NCBI GenBank assembly: GCA_050874905.1
Contig: JBNMLP010000013.1
Location: forward strand, 24,446-88,445
Source: NC2004 sp050874905
Lineage (GTDB): Bacteria > Bacillota > Clostridia > Lachnospirales > Lachnospiraceae
Direction: 5' to 3'
Length of the DNA stretch: 64,000 nt
Part shown: in pieces, positions 32,801 to 40,242 of the stretch
Layout: each line of letters opens with the position of its first letter
How positions within the stretch are numbered: position 1 is the stretch's first letter
The notes under the pieces: model-generated
Seen by the model: the letters and a program-made list of their open reading frames with translations, nothing else
What the model was told of the DNA's origin: nothing
The model's database searches: none
Made by a program: the position numbers and the translations under genes

Positions 32801-34062
32801 CAGGTACCACAACCATTAACGGTGGCTGTATCACGACCGGTTCGATCACGGCCGATAAGATCAACGTAACAGATCTGTTTTCCAAGAACATTGTGGCAAC
32901 AGGAACGATCACATCACCTGTATTGAAGTCGGCAGATTATGCGGAAAGCTCTGGTTGGATAACAGGCGGGATGATTGTAGACTTAAAAAGCAAAGCCATA
33001 AAAATTGCAAACTCAGCAGGATCTACGGGTGTCAAAATCGATAGTACTGGTATCTCGACGTGGAATGTGCTTGCTGACAAATTGTATTCATACTACCAAA
33101 AAGATGCAGGTAGTGGGCAGCAAGGGTTAGTTGCAATGTCAAGAAGTGATGCTTACCAAGTGTCGATAGATCCAACGTTAAGTAATGATATGATGGGGCT
33201 GTATAAGGATTATACATTAAATGGATATATCGTTACATCACCAACTACTAACGAGCTTACATTTAATAAAAAGCTCAAATTAAACACTAGCGGAAGCATA
33301 GAGTCTGGAAACAAATATGCAATCACAGGAGGGGACGCTTACTTTTATTTAAATAACATATTGCCTTGTATTGGCAAATGCAAGAATTTGATGAACCCAA
33401 CCGTGCAATCTGCTACCAAAAACGGAATTACTGTCACAAGCAATGGAGATGGCACATATACAGTAAATGGTACAAACACTGCTAGTTCGGTGACTTATAT
33501 TCAGTTAGGAACGGTGTATGTTCCGACGTCAGGGAGCCATGTAGTACTAGGAACAAATAAAACGACGGTAGGAGTTTATATCAATGGTCAGACTCCAACT
33601 GCATATAACACTACTGTAACGGTGCTGCAGTCAGAAGTAGGAAAAAATGTGGGATTTGGTATCGCTGTTCAGGCAAAAGCAACAGTGAGCAAAGCGGTTG
33701 TAAAACCAATGCTTACAACAAACGTTCTTGCGACGTATAATGATTTTGTGCCGTATACAGGCGAAGGAGAAACGTTGGCAGCAGACGTTGCTAGAATAAA
33801 TAATAATTTATATATAAAAAAGCTGGGAACAGAGACAACAACCGTAACTGCCATACAATTTGATGGGCGGCCACGGCAATATCGCTACAATTTTTCCAAA
33901 AAATATCCCACTATATCATTTGTGCTGATTCGGCCATACATCAATAACGACTGGATGTTATGTACCGTGTTGGCATGGGATTCCACATATGTAAATTATG
34001 CAATAGCCAACTACTATTCAGCACTAAGCGGCACCATAGCTTTCGATATATATGGATATTAA
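29848..34062 (+). CDS. tail tip / tail fibre protein with variable C-terminus
   Basis: 1,404-aa structural protein starting at TTG 29848, six bases after AAAGGTGGTGG. The first 400 residues resemble a tail-tip hub (LFTRYINITIEHNLLNEGEQVFLRLIPKK and later ENEITRKITYILGSVTTR). The middle has helical repeats, including two 45-residue units (nt 31408-31677) and an Ala/Ser-rich stretch, as in fibre shafts. The C-terminal 90 residues are encoded inside a candidate invertible segment; inversion would replace residues after ARINNNL with another end. It probably binds the host surface. Confidence 0.8.
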   Translation: MAFQDIDLTEYIYSGNAYYDIEVYVDGTKREINVINLTVSGSDASVYVPIGNLFTRYINITIEHNLLNEGEQVFLRLIPKKIGTPIDIGAFYVQGEPSVSGTSYTYTAHDKLLYADIPLDFLPQSEPDISEDPLEEYDIEQATSVFYAFVESVKQLGMVQNVPLTDTLWKSAMDSGIMIPVKRYVKRMMLNDGNRFMCQNTYVINDLKQITVSALFSFVAMITGTNIRVEATLQDGKVVEELQAVKAFSESITDEFDQPLNLSEDDVVYAENEITRKITYILGSVTTRCKKYSCTAEASGEDLENRSLNYSEEEISDVYAKEGASGSMEVELPFTFAADEAGGHNSAQAAFNLIHAAVDYARSIENVYYKYSIEMVGDPRIRAGYTVSFAGGYKYYVGQLTQTFDGGLKMDISSGSSDNSSVSMGRSAIASIVEKTKNIEMNLNNTANNMMSVEEVNARIASFGYLKAKELAAEVAKIDVLEADSAFVTYLKTEVLDADTIKAAVADIDILTAQEADLKYASINKLEALEGSFNALNAKVVTTDSLSAENAKLGYLTASQIDVSYASISKLEALEGSFNTLNAKAVTTDNLSAENAKLGYLTTSQMDVKYAQIDSLKAKYAQIDLANVTTATIGTVLASAGLITSATIENGHVTGYLDSVSINANSIKAGTLSVDRLVINGTTGSIIYALNNAGTLTSTNTNTLDGGLLTKRTITADHLVAGTITANEINMTNLVGSSAFVNAITTNSVVVTASNNASSALSKANSAASAASSAASKADSASSTASSAASKADSAAATANYVGSNYISYVDLSNSKYDANTYYPAVFSTAIPRDAGMHHYKCFVELNSGTKPSWSTHGSGFSVYVDAVYYNNGWGSNVLKQYVENYSYNWCGGKLSVYPAGQIAYSSKVVMFFRGGGKYKMFTPDSGSWTVYTSKTDAYGSSANPWYVTPIADPATLTSPVSGSNQSAVLKLSKGGESVSEWTTAGTTTINGGCITTGSITADKINVTDLFSKNIVATGTITSPVLKSADYAESSGWITGGMIVDLKSKAIKIANSAGSTGVKIDSTGISTWNVLADKLYSYYQKDAGSGQQGLVAMSRSDAYQVSIDPTLSNDMMGLYKDYTLNGYIVTSPTTNELTFNKKLKLNTSGSIESGNKYAITGGDAYFYLNNILPCIGKCKNLMNPTVQSATKNGITVTSNGDGTYTVNGTNTASSVTYIQLGTVYVPTSGSHVVLGTNKTTVGVYINGQTPTAYNTTVTVLQSEVGKNVGFGIAVQAKATVSKAVVKPMLTTNVLATYNDFVPYTGEGETLAADVARINNNLYIKKLGTETTTVTAIQFDGRPRQYRYNFSKKYPTISFVLIRPYINNDWMLCTVLAWDSTYVNYAIANYYSALSGTIAFDIYGY
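31408..31677 (+). repeat. 135-bp tandem repeat in the fibre gene
   Basis: Two units, 31408-31542 and 31543-31677, strongly similar, encoding 45 residues each (starting SINKLEALEGSFN / SISKLEALEGSFN). They look like duplicated shaft segments. Confidence 0.85.
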
Positions 34063-34317
34063 GATTTGATGATCGACCATGTATTAGAATTGCTTGCCCA
34101 AAAAGCCATCTGACCTACGACGGACATATATATGGCTGTTGGATATTGTTCATTTAATATAAGCAATGTACCATATTCATTAAGTCCGCCCAATGAGCCT
34201 GGCTTTGCATTAGGATTGGTGCTGTATACTCCTGCAGCTGCAGAGTAAATGTTTTTCCCATTAGGGTACCATCCACGGAAAGCTTGAAACACCTTATCCG
34301 GCGGTAAATTATTATTT
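33798..34317. mobile_element. candidate invertible segment of the tail fibre gene
   Basis: Bounded by the 13-bp inverted repeats AAATAATAATTTA (33798-33810, plus) and its complement (34305-34317). The plus strand carries the end of the fibre gene; the minus strand carries another fibre-like C-terminus. Both read AAT-AAT-AAT-TTA in the same frame at the repeat, and the two stop codons overlap (34060-34062 plus, 34059-34061 minus). No recombinase is seen in the visible prophage. Confidence 0.65.
34059..34316 (-). pseudogene. silent alternative tail-fibre C-terminus
   Basis: 85 codons open from the right inverted repeat to a stop, with no start of its own. The peptide (NNNLPPDKVFQAFRGW, then LGGLNEYGTLLIL and YPTAIYMSVVGQMAFWASN) reads like the receptor-binding end of a phage fibre. 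It would be expressed only after the 520-bp segment flips, joining in frame after ARINNNL of the fibre. Confidence 0.6.
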
Positions 34318-34326
34318 CATTGAAAT

Positions 34327-34358
34327 GTGGAAAAATGAAACCACTTTTTTGATACCAT
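34327..34358 (+). promoter_or_regulatory. late promoter element, copy C
   Basis: GTGGAAAA at 34327, TGAAAC, TTGATACCAT at 34349-34358. It starts just outside the invertible segment and drives the lysis genes. Confidence 0.65.
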
Positions 34359-34383
34359 AAAAGAGAGAAAGGAGGCTGGTAAT

Positions 34384-34842
34384 ATGACAGAAAAAGCAAA
34401 GTGGCTCTTATCGATCATGGCAGGAGCAATAGGAGCCTTTTCCAAGCAGTATGGTGTATTGATCGTGATGGTCTGTACCGTGATAGTGATGGACTGGGTG
34501 ACCGGTATAATTGCATCGGCAGCAGTTGGTGAACCGATCACATCCCAAAAAGGGACAAAAGGATTCTGGAAGAAGATGGCATTGCTGACAGCATTGTTCT
34601 TTGGGTTCTTTCTTGATTACTTTGTACCATATGCGATCAAGGCGGTCGGTATTCACGTAGAGGCCAATGTGGCAGTATTTGGCATGGTGATCGGATGCTA
34701 TATTGTTCTGAATGAATGTATAAGTATATGTGAGAACCTGTACAAGACCAATCCGTCCATCATTCCCGGATGGATCGTAAAGCTTTTAATCAATGCCAAA
34801 GGTCAGATAGAGCAGATGCACGAAGACAAGGAGGAAGAATAA
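34384..34842 (+). CDS. phage holin
   Basis: 152-aa membrane protein of the toxin-secretion/phage-lysis holin type (holin_4-like). Hydrophobic segments cover about residues 8-22, 26-45, 66-84 and 91-110; VMDWVTGIIAS with KGFWKKM is the family signature, and the tail is charged. It forms the membrane lesion that frees the endolysin. Its stop overlaps the amidase start. AAGGAGG precedes the ATG. Confidence 0.85.
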   Translation: MTEKAKWLLSIMAGAIGAFSKQYGVLIVMVCTVIVMDWVTGIIASAAVGEPITSQKGTKGFWKKMALLTALFFGFFLDYFVPYAIKAVGIHVEANVAVFGMVIGCYIVLNECISICENLYKTNPSIIPGWIVKLLINAKGQIEQMHEDKEEE

Positions 34843-35588
34843 TGAAGAAGTTATTATTGATTAGTGGACATGGCCATGGTGATCCAGGGGCATGTGCTAA
34901 ACTGGGAGGAAAGCAGTATAGCGAAGCTGCAGAAACCATTGTGATGGTTAAGAAGATCAGAGATGCATTGAAGCATTATAATGTGGATGTAGATCTGTAC
35001 GATACGTCACGTAATGCATACGAGGACTTAAAATCAGGGAAGAACATCCGCTTTCGGGACTATGACTACACGTTGGAGATTCATTTCAATAGTTGCGTCA
35101 ACGATTTGAAAGGAAACGGAAAAACGACCGGTACAGAGATCTTGCTCCCTACATACAACAATGCCAAGGCAGGAGCTTTGGAGAATACGATCTTAAAAAA
35201 TGTAGCCGGTTTAGGTCTTAAGAATAGAGGTCCGAAGAACCAGCAGCTCTTAGTGATCAATACCGCAGCACGTCAGGGAATGAAAGCATCATTGCTGGAG
35301 GTCTGCTTCATTGATGATCTGGATGATATGAAGATTTATTTGAAGGATAAGGCAGCAGTAGCAAAAGCGATTGCAAATGCGTTCATCACCGCTTGGAAGT
35401 TAAAGATGCTTGCTACTACAACAGAAAAAGTAATGTTCCGATCTGCCAAAAAGGTGGACCCGTCAACAAACATTAAGTGGATCAAAGCTGGAGCGGTTGT
35501 TGAAGTATTGAAAATCTACGAAAAGTGGGTTAAGATTGTATGCGGCGGAAAGACGGGGTATATCGTGAGATCTAAGACTACATTATAA
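34842..35588 (+). CDS. endolysin: N-acetylmuramoyl-L-alanine amidase
   Basis: 248-aa amidase_3-type lysin. SGHGHGDPGA holds the first zinc histidine, TLEIHFNS the second zinc histidine, and LLEVCFIDDLDDM the C-terminal acidic residue. From about residue 190 an SH3-like wall-binding domain follows (KVMFRSAKKVDPSTNIKWIKAGAVVEVL). It cuts the amide bond between muramic acid and the peptide stem. ATG 34842 follows GGAGGAAG; the ATG overlaps the holin stop codon (TAATG). Confidence 0.88.
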   Translation: MKKLLLISGHGHGDPGACAKLGGKQYSEAAETIVMVKKIRDALKHYNVDVDLYDTSRNAYEDLKSGKNIRFRDYDYTLEIHFNSCVNDLKGNGKTTGTEILLPTYNNAKAGALENTILKNVAGLGLKNRGPKNQQLLVINTAARQGMKASLLEVCFIDDLDDMKIYLKDKAAVAKAIANAFITAWKLKMLATTTEKVMFRSAKKVDPSTNIKWIKAGAVVEVLKIYEKWVKIVCGGKTGYIVRSKTTL

Positions 35589-35633
35589 TATAATGCAAAG
35601 TGTATAAAGCGGTATGTAAGTATTAAAATTAAA

Positions 35634-35655
35634 ATAATTCGTCAATAATTCGTCA
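35634..35655 (+). repeat. tandem ATAATTCGTCA repeats, probable integrase arm sites
   Basis: Two adjacent 11-bp copies about 50 bp inside the right attachment site, the usual place of tyrosine-integrase arm-binding sites. Confidence 0.5.
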
Positions 35656-35702
35656 AGATGAATAAAAAACCAATAAAATGCGGCTTGTAAAGGGAGCAAA
35701 AA

Positions 35703-35748
35703 TTCACTCGTAATGAAGGGGTCGAGGGTTCAAGTCCCTTTCGAAGCT
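35703..35748 (+). tRNA. tRNA-Thr(CGT) 3' remnant, prophage attR
   Basis: Only the 3' part of a tRNA is present: anticodon loop CTCGTAA (anticodon CGT), TGAAG, variable loop, T-arm GAGGG-TTCAAGT-CCCTT, acceptor TCGAAGC plus T. The 5' half and D-arm are missing. This is the core left when a phage inserts in the 3' end of a tRNA gene; the restored tRNA should lie at the other end, left of the window. Confidence 0.8.
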
Positions 35749-35756
35749 GGTCTTGA

Positions 35757-35799
35757 AAAAGCCGCTAATCCTTGTATTTTCAAGGGTTAGCGGCTTTTG
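35757..35799 (+). terminator. tRNA-operon terminator
   Basis: AAAGCCGCTAATCC pairs with GGGTTAGCGGCTTTT around a 12-base loop. It was the terminator of the original tRNA gene. Confidence 0.85.
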
Positions 35800-35844
35800 T
35801 GTTACACTACAAAAATTAGATCTATTGCATATTAAGGAGTCATC

Positions 35845-36489
35845 ATGAAGAAAATACTACCTATATTACTGTTAGTCTGCCTGATCGCAATTGGTGGAAT
35901 CGTATTATATTGTTATAATTTTATTCCACATAAAAAACATACTCAGCAGTCTTTTCACATTGCTGCCTATATAAGCAAAGTGGATAAAGATGAAGATGGC
36001 GTGGACGATCAGACGGATCTGTTCCAGTCGGTGCGTGCTTACCTGGATACAAAGCCTAAATACAAAAGCAAGTATTATTCCAGCGGATACCCGGATGATA
36101 CATATGGAGTATGTACAGATGTGGTTGCGTTTGGTATGCGCGGCGCAGGGTATGATATACGAGAATTGATGGATGAGGATATAAAACAGGCACCAGAAGC
36201 ATACAACATAGAAAATCCGGATAAAAATATTGATTTTAGACGTGTGCCTAATATGGCGGTATACCTGAAAAGGCACGCGATAGCACTGACCAAAGATACT
36301 AGTAAAGTAGAGGAATGGCAGGCGGGGGATATTGTGGTATGGAAAAACCACGTGGGTGTAATTTCTGATGTAAGAAATAAAGACGGTGTTCCCTTTGTGC
36401 TGCACCATGCTTCTCCGGTACAGCCGGATTACGAGCAGGATATTTTAAAGAGCTGGGGAAAGATCATCGGGCACTATAGGATATCCTAA
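35845..36489 (+). CDS. DUF1287 family secreted protein
   Basis: 214-aa protein with an N-terminal signal/anchor (LPILLLVCLIAIGGIVLYC) and a DUF1287 domain: YGVCTDVVAFGMRGAGYDIRELMDEDI near residue 90, then WQAGDIVVWKNHVGVISD and HHASP. The Cys-Thr-Asp and later His are in the NlpC/P60-like order, so it may be a cell-wall amidase or peptidase; family activity is not established. First chromosomal gene right of the prophage; GGAG precedes the ATG. Confidence 0.8.
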   Translation: MKKILPILLLVCLIAIGGIVLYCYNFIPHKKHTQQSFHIAAYISKVDKDEDGVDDQTDLFQSVRAYLDTKPKYKSKYYSSGYPDDTYGVCTDVVAFGMRGAGYDIRELMDEDIKQAPEAYNIENPDKNIDFRRVPNMAVYLKRHAIALTKDTSKVEEWQAGDIVVWKNHVGVISDVRNKDGVPFVLHHASPVQPDYEQDILKSWGKIIGHYRIS

Positions 36490-36501
36490 AGCCATCTGCC
36501 A

Positions 36502-36530
36502 TTGCCTGCCTTTTTTGTTTGTGATAAAAT
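36502..36530 (+). promoter_or_regulatory. iorA promoter
   Basis: TTGCCT, 17-bp spacer, TAAAAT, 62 bp before iorA. Confidence 0.6.
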
Positions 36531-36592
36531 AAAAGCAGTATGTCAAGCACAGACATAAGGATAATTTCCTAATAAGAGAAAGGGCAGAGTCT

Positions 36593-38392
36593 ATGAAAGA
36601 ATATGTAATGGGAAATGGAGCAATCGCATTAGGAGCATTAGCGGCCGGTGTGAATGTTGTAGCTGGTTATCCGGGAACTCCATCTTCTGAGATTATCGAG
36701 ACTATTTCCAAATATCCGCATGAAGGTGTGCATTTGGAGTGGTCTGTCAATGAAAAAGCAGCAATGGAAGTAGCAAGTAGTGCTGCATATAGCGGAGCAA
36801 GAACACTGGTGACAATGAAACAGGTTGGACTGAACGTGGCATCTGATCCGCTGTTATCACTTGCTTATGTAGGAGTAAAGGGTGGTATGGTGATCGTTTC
36901 AGCGGATGATCCGGGACCAATTTCTTCCCAGACGGAGCAGGATACCAGAAGATTTGCTGATTTTTGCAGGATCCCGGTATTTGATCCGGTTTCAGCGGAA
37001 GAAGCATATGACATGATCCAGGACGCATTTGCTTATTCAGAAAAATATAAAACACCGGTATTGTTCCGACCAACGACGAGGATCTGTCACGCATATGCAT
37101 CGATCACGGTACCGGATCATTATGGACCAAAAGCATATGATGGATTTCAGAAAGATTCGAAAAAGTGGGTGATCTTTCCAAAACTTTCCTACCTCAATCA
37201 TGCCAGGATCGAAGATCGTAATGTAACGATCGGTGATGATTTTTCTGCTTGCCGTTACAATACGGTTTCCGGCGGTGAAATGAGCGAAAAAGCAATCATT
37301 GCTTCCGGTGTAAGCTATGCTTATGCCATGGAGACGCGGAAAGAATATGAAAATGTGCGCTTGATCCGGGTAGGAACAGCGTATCCGTTTCCAGAGGAGT
37401 TTATGGGCAGAGCACTGGATGGAGTGAAAGAGGTGCTTTGCTTAGAGGAGTTAAGTCCATACATAGAGGAACAGGTATTAAAACTTGCCGGTAAAAAGCA
37501 CCTGGATTTAAAAGTCTCCGGAAAGCTTGATCATATGGTGCCTGCCAGTGGAGAAAATAGTGCCAATCTTGTGGCATCAATCATCCGGCACTTTTTAGAA
37601 ATCCCCGATGTTGCCAACAGTAAGGAAGAAACGGATCAGCCGTCTCTTCCACTCCGACCTCCGGTGCTTTGTGCCGGATGTCCGCACCGTGCTTCTTTTT
37701 ATGCCGTAAAACAGGCAATGAAAGGGAAAAAGAGTTATTTTTGTGGGGATATCGGATGTTATACTTTGGGAAATGCCATGCCGCTTGATATGGTAGATAC
37801 CTGTCTTTGTATGGGAGCTGGTATTACGATGGCACAGGGATTTCAGTGGGTAGATCCGGATGCGTCCTGCTTTTCTTTTATTGGTGATTCAACTTTTTTT
37901 GCTTCCGGTATGACCGGGGTGGTAAATGCGGTATACAATGAAGCCAATATTACAGTTTGTATTCTGGATAATTCTACGACTGCTATGACAGGACATCAGC
38001 CACATCCGGGAACCGGACGGAACATGATGGGACATATTGTAGAAAAAGTCAGTATTCAAAAGGTATTGGAAGGTATTGGAGTCAGACATATTGTAACAGT
38101 AGATCCGTTAGATCTGACTGCTTCTATTGCTGCCGTGAAAGAATGTGATGCACTGACCGGTGTAAAAGCAATCATTTTCAAGTCACCATGCGTAGCAATT
38201 ACGAAGCCAACCGGCAGTTGTACGATCAATGATAAATGTATCAATTGTAAAAAATGTATTCGTGAGATTGGCTGTCCGGCAATTACAGTCGTGGATGGGC
38301 AGACAACCATAGATCCTGCACTTTGTACCGGATGCTCGTTGTGCACTCAGATTTGCCCGGTGCATGCAATAGGAGGTGAATGCTGTGAATAA
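36593..38392 (+). CDS. iorA: indolepyruvate:ferredoxin oxidoreductase alpha subunit
   Basis: 599-aa enzyme subunit that oxidatively decarboxylates arylpyruvates (from Trp, Phe, Tyr) to aryl-acetyl-CoA, passing electrons to ferredoxin. Visible parts: N-terminal pyrimidine domain (GNGAIALGALAAGVNVVAGYPGTPSSEI), TPP-binding region (CGDIGCYTLG, FSFIGDSTFFASGMTGVVNAVYN) and a C-terminal double [4Fe-4S] ferredoxin domain (CINCKKCIREIGCP, CTGCSLCTQICP). It overlaps iorB by 8 bp. Confidence 0.93.
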   Translation: MKEYVMGNGAIALGALAAGVNVVAGYPGTPSSEIIETISKYPHEGVHLEWSVNEKAAMEVASSAAYSGARTLVTMKQVGLNVASDPLLSLAYVGVKGGMVIVSADDPGPISSQTEQDTRRFADFCRIPVFDPVSAEEAYDMIQDAFAYSEKYKTPVLFRPTTRICHAYASITVPDHYGPKAYDGFQKDSKKWVIFPKLSYLNHARIEDRNVTIGDDFSACRYNTVSGGEMSEKAIIASGVSYAYAMETRKEYENVRLIRVGTAYPFPEEFMGRALDGVKEVLCLEELSPYIEEQVLKLAGKKHLDLKVSGKLDHMVPASGENSANLVASIIRHFLEIPDVANSKEETDQPSLPLRPPVLCAGCPHRASFYAVKQAMKGKKSYFCGDIGCYTLGNAMPLDMVDTCLCMGAGITMAQGFQWVDPDASCFSFIGDSTFFASGMTGVVNAVYNEANITVCILDNSTTAMTGHQPHPGTGRNMMGHIVEKVSIQKVLEGIGVRHIVTVDPLDLTASIAAVKECDALTGVKAIIFKSPCVAITKPTGSCTINDKCINCKKCIREIGCPAITVVDGQTTIDPALCTGCSLCTQICPVHAIGGECCE

Positions 38393-38972
38393 AGATATCG
38401 TAATATGTGGTGTCGGAGGACAGGGAACGGTGCTGGCATCTAAAATATTAGCATCTGCAGCAATGGAATGCGGAGAGGTCGTACACTCTGCTGAAACGAT
38501 AGGTATGGCACAGCGTGGTGGTTCTGTAACGAGTCACGTCCGCATTGGAGAGCATGCATATTCTCCTTTGGTGCCACATGGCAGTGCAGATATGATCCTG
38601 GCATTTGAACCGGCAGAAGCGGTTCGGAATCTAATGTATTTGAAGAAAAATGGACTTGTGATCGTCAATTGTGTTCCGACGAAACCAACGACTGAGGCAC
38701 TTCAGGAAACCGGATATGACGGAAAGGAGATGCTTTCTTATCTGGCAGAAAAATGCCGTGTGATCGAAGTAGATGCGGATGAGGTTGCCAATAAGTTTGG
38801 TTCTGTCCGATACTTTAATATCATGATACTGGGTGTTGCTGTGGCAACCGGGGAACTTGGCATCGAAAAAGAAGTATTTATGAAAGAAATAGAAAAACGT
38901 GTACCCCCACAGTTTGTTGAGAAGAACAAGGATGCATTTCTGGCAGGTTATGAGAAAGGAAGCAAGGTATGA
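38385..38972 (+). CDS. iorB: indolepyruvate:ferredoxin oxidoreductase beta subunit
   Basis: 195-aa partner of iorA. The GVGGQGTVLASKILASAAM loop and RGGSVTSHVRIGE are typical of the gamma-type 2-oxoacid oxidoreductase domain. The GTG start at 38385 is chosen because AGGAGG lies eight bases upstream; an in-frame GTG at 38376 overlaps that site. It overlaps the ligase gene by 4 bp, so the three are one operon. Confidence 0.92.
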   Translation: MNKDIVICGVGGQGTVLASKILASAAMECGEVVHSAETIGMAQRGGSVTSHVRIGEHAYSPLVPHGSADMILAFEPAEAVRNLMYLKKNGLVIVNCVPTKPTTEALQETGYDGKEMLSYLAEKCRVIEVDADEVANKFGSVRYFNIMILGVAVATGELGIEKEVFMKEIEKRVPPQFVEKNKDAFLAGYEKGSKV

Positions 38973-40210
38973 AGTTAAATGATACACAACTGAAACAGGT
39001 TGATCAACAGGTAAAGCGTCTGCTCCAGTCAGACAGTTATTACGGCAAGGTATACCGGGAAGCAGGAATTACCGGAATCACGAGTCAGGAGGAATTTGAG
39101 CAGCTTCCGTTTTCCAGCAAGGCGGATCTCAGGGATGCATATCCGCTTGGTATCCAGGCAGTGCCTGATGAAGAGGTCGTGCGGATCCATTCTTCTTCCG
39201 GCACAACTGGAAAACCGGTGATCATTCCTTATACTGCAAAGGATGTAGATGATTGGGCAACTATGTTTGCGCGGTGCTATGAAATGGCAGGAATCACAAA
39301 AAAAGACCGGATCCAGATCACTCCGGGGTATGGACTCTGGACGGCAGGAATTGGATTTCAGGCGGGATGTGAAAAACTGGGAGCCATGGCAGTTCCAATG
39401 GGACCTGGAAATACAGACAAACAACTTCAGATGATGATAGACTTGAAAACAACAGTTCTTACAGCCACTTCTTCTTATGCATTATTATTGGCAGAAGAGA
39501 TCAACAAACGGGGGCTGAAGGATCAGATCTGTTTGAAAAAAGGGGTATTTGGCTCGGAACGTTGGAGCGAAAAAATGCGGGAATATATTCAGCGCGAATT
39601 AGGAATTGAGCTATATGATATCTATGGTTTGACAGAAATATATGGTCCTGGTATTGGAATCAGCTGCCAGGCTGAAAATGGAATGCATTACTGGGACGAC
39701 TATATTTATATTGAGATCATCGATCCGGTGACAGGTAAGCCGGTTGCGGATGGAGAAGAAGGAGAGATCGTCATTACTACGCTGGTCAAAGAAGGCGCAC
39801 CATTGCTTCGTTTCCGTACGCATGATATTTCCCGTATTATTCCGGGGGAATGTTCTTGCGGCAGCCATTATCCGCGTCTGGACATGATCAAAGGACGTAG
39901 TGATGATATGTTTAAGGTGCATGGTGTGAATATGTTTCCTAGCCAGGTGGAGGAACTTCTTGGCCTGGTTGATGGAGTATCCAGTGAGTATAACATCAAT
40001 ATTGCACATGACGATGAAAAGAACCGCGATGTGATCCTGGTGACGATCGAGGCAGAGGGGCGTGTGAATTTTGAACACACCGGAGCAAAGATCCGTGAGT
40101 TGTTTAAATCACGGATGAGTGTAACACCAAAGATCACAGTAGTGCCGATCGGCACGCTGCCACGGACGGAAAAGAAAGCCAAGCGTGTGATCGATCACCG
40201 CCAGCAGTAG
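38969..40210 (+). CDS. paaK: phenylacetate-CoA ligase-like enzyme
   Basis: 413-aa AMP-forming ligase of the PaaK type: ATP loop HSSSGTTGKPVIIPYT near residue 75, YGLTEIYGPG near 215, FRTHDI and the C-terminal GRSDDMFKVHGVNMFPSQVE. It interconverts an arylacetate and its CoA thioester. Next to iorAB it probably takes aryl-acetyl-CoA to free arylacetate with ATP gain, or activates arylacetates. The sequence is slightly short for the family (about 430) but complete. Confidence 0.88.
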   Translation: MKLNDTQLKQVDQQVKRLLQSDSYYGKVYREAGITGITSQEEFEQLPFSSKADLRDAYPLGIQAVPDEEVVRIHSSSGTTGKPVIIPYTAKDVDDWATMFARCYEMAGITKKDRIQITPGYGLWTAGIGFQAGCEKLGAMAVPMGPGNTDKQLQMMIDLKTTVLTATSSYALLLAEEINKRGLKDQICLKKGVFGSERWSEKMREYIQRELGIELYDIYGLTEIYGPGIGISCQAENGMHYWDDYIYIEIIDPVTGKPVADGEEGEIVITTLVKEGAPLLRFRTHDISRIIPGECSCGSHYPRLDMIKGRSDDMFKVHGVNMFPSQVEELLGLVDGVSSEYNINIAHDDEKNRDVILVTIEAEGRVNFEHTGAKIRELFKSRMSVTPKITVVPIGTLPRTEKKAKRVIDHRQQ

Positions 40211-40242
40211 AAAGAGAGTTTTTAGGAAAGAAGGAGAACAGG

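Noticed and set aside
33960..34157. 65-aa plus-strand frame beginning inside the fibre gene
   Set aside because: It is a shadow in another frame; the meaningful frame past 34062 is the minus-strand alternative fibre end.
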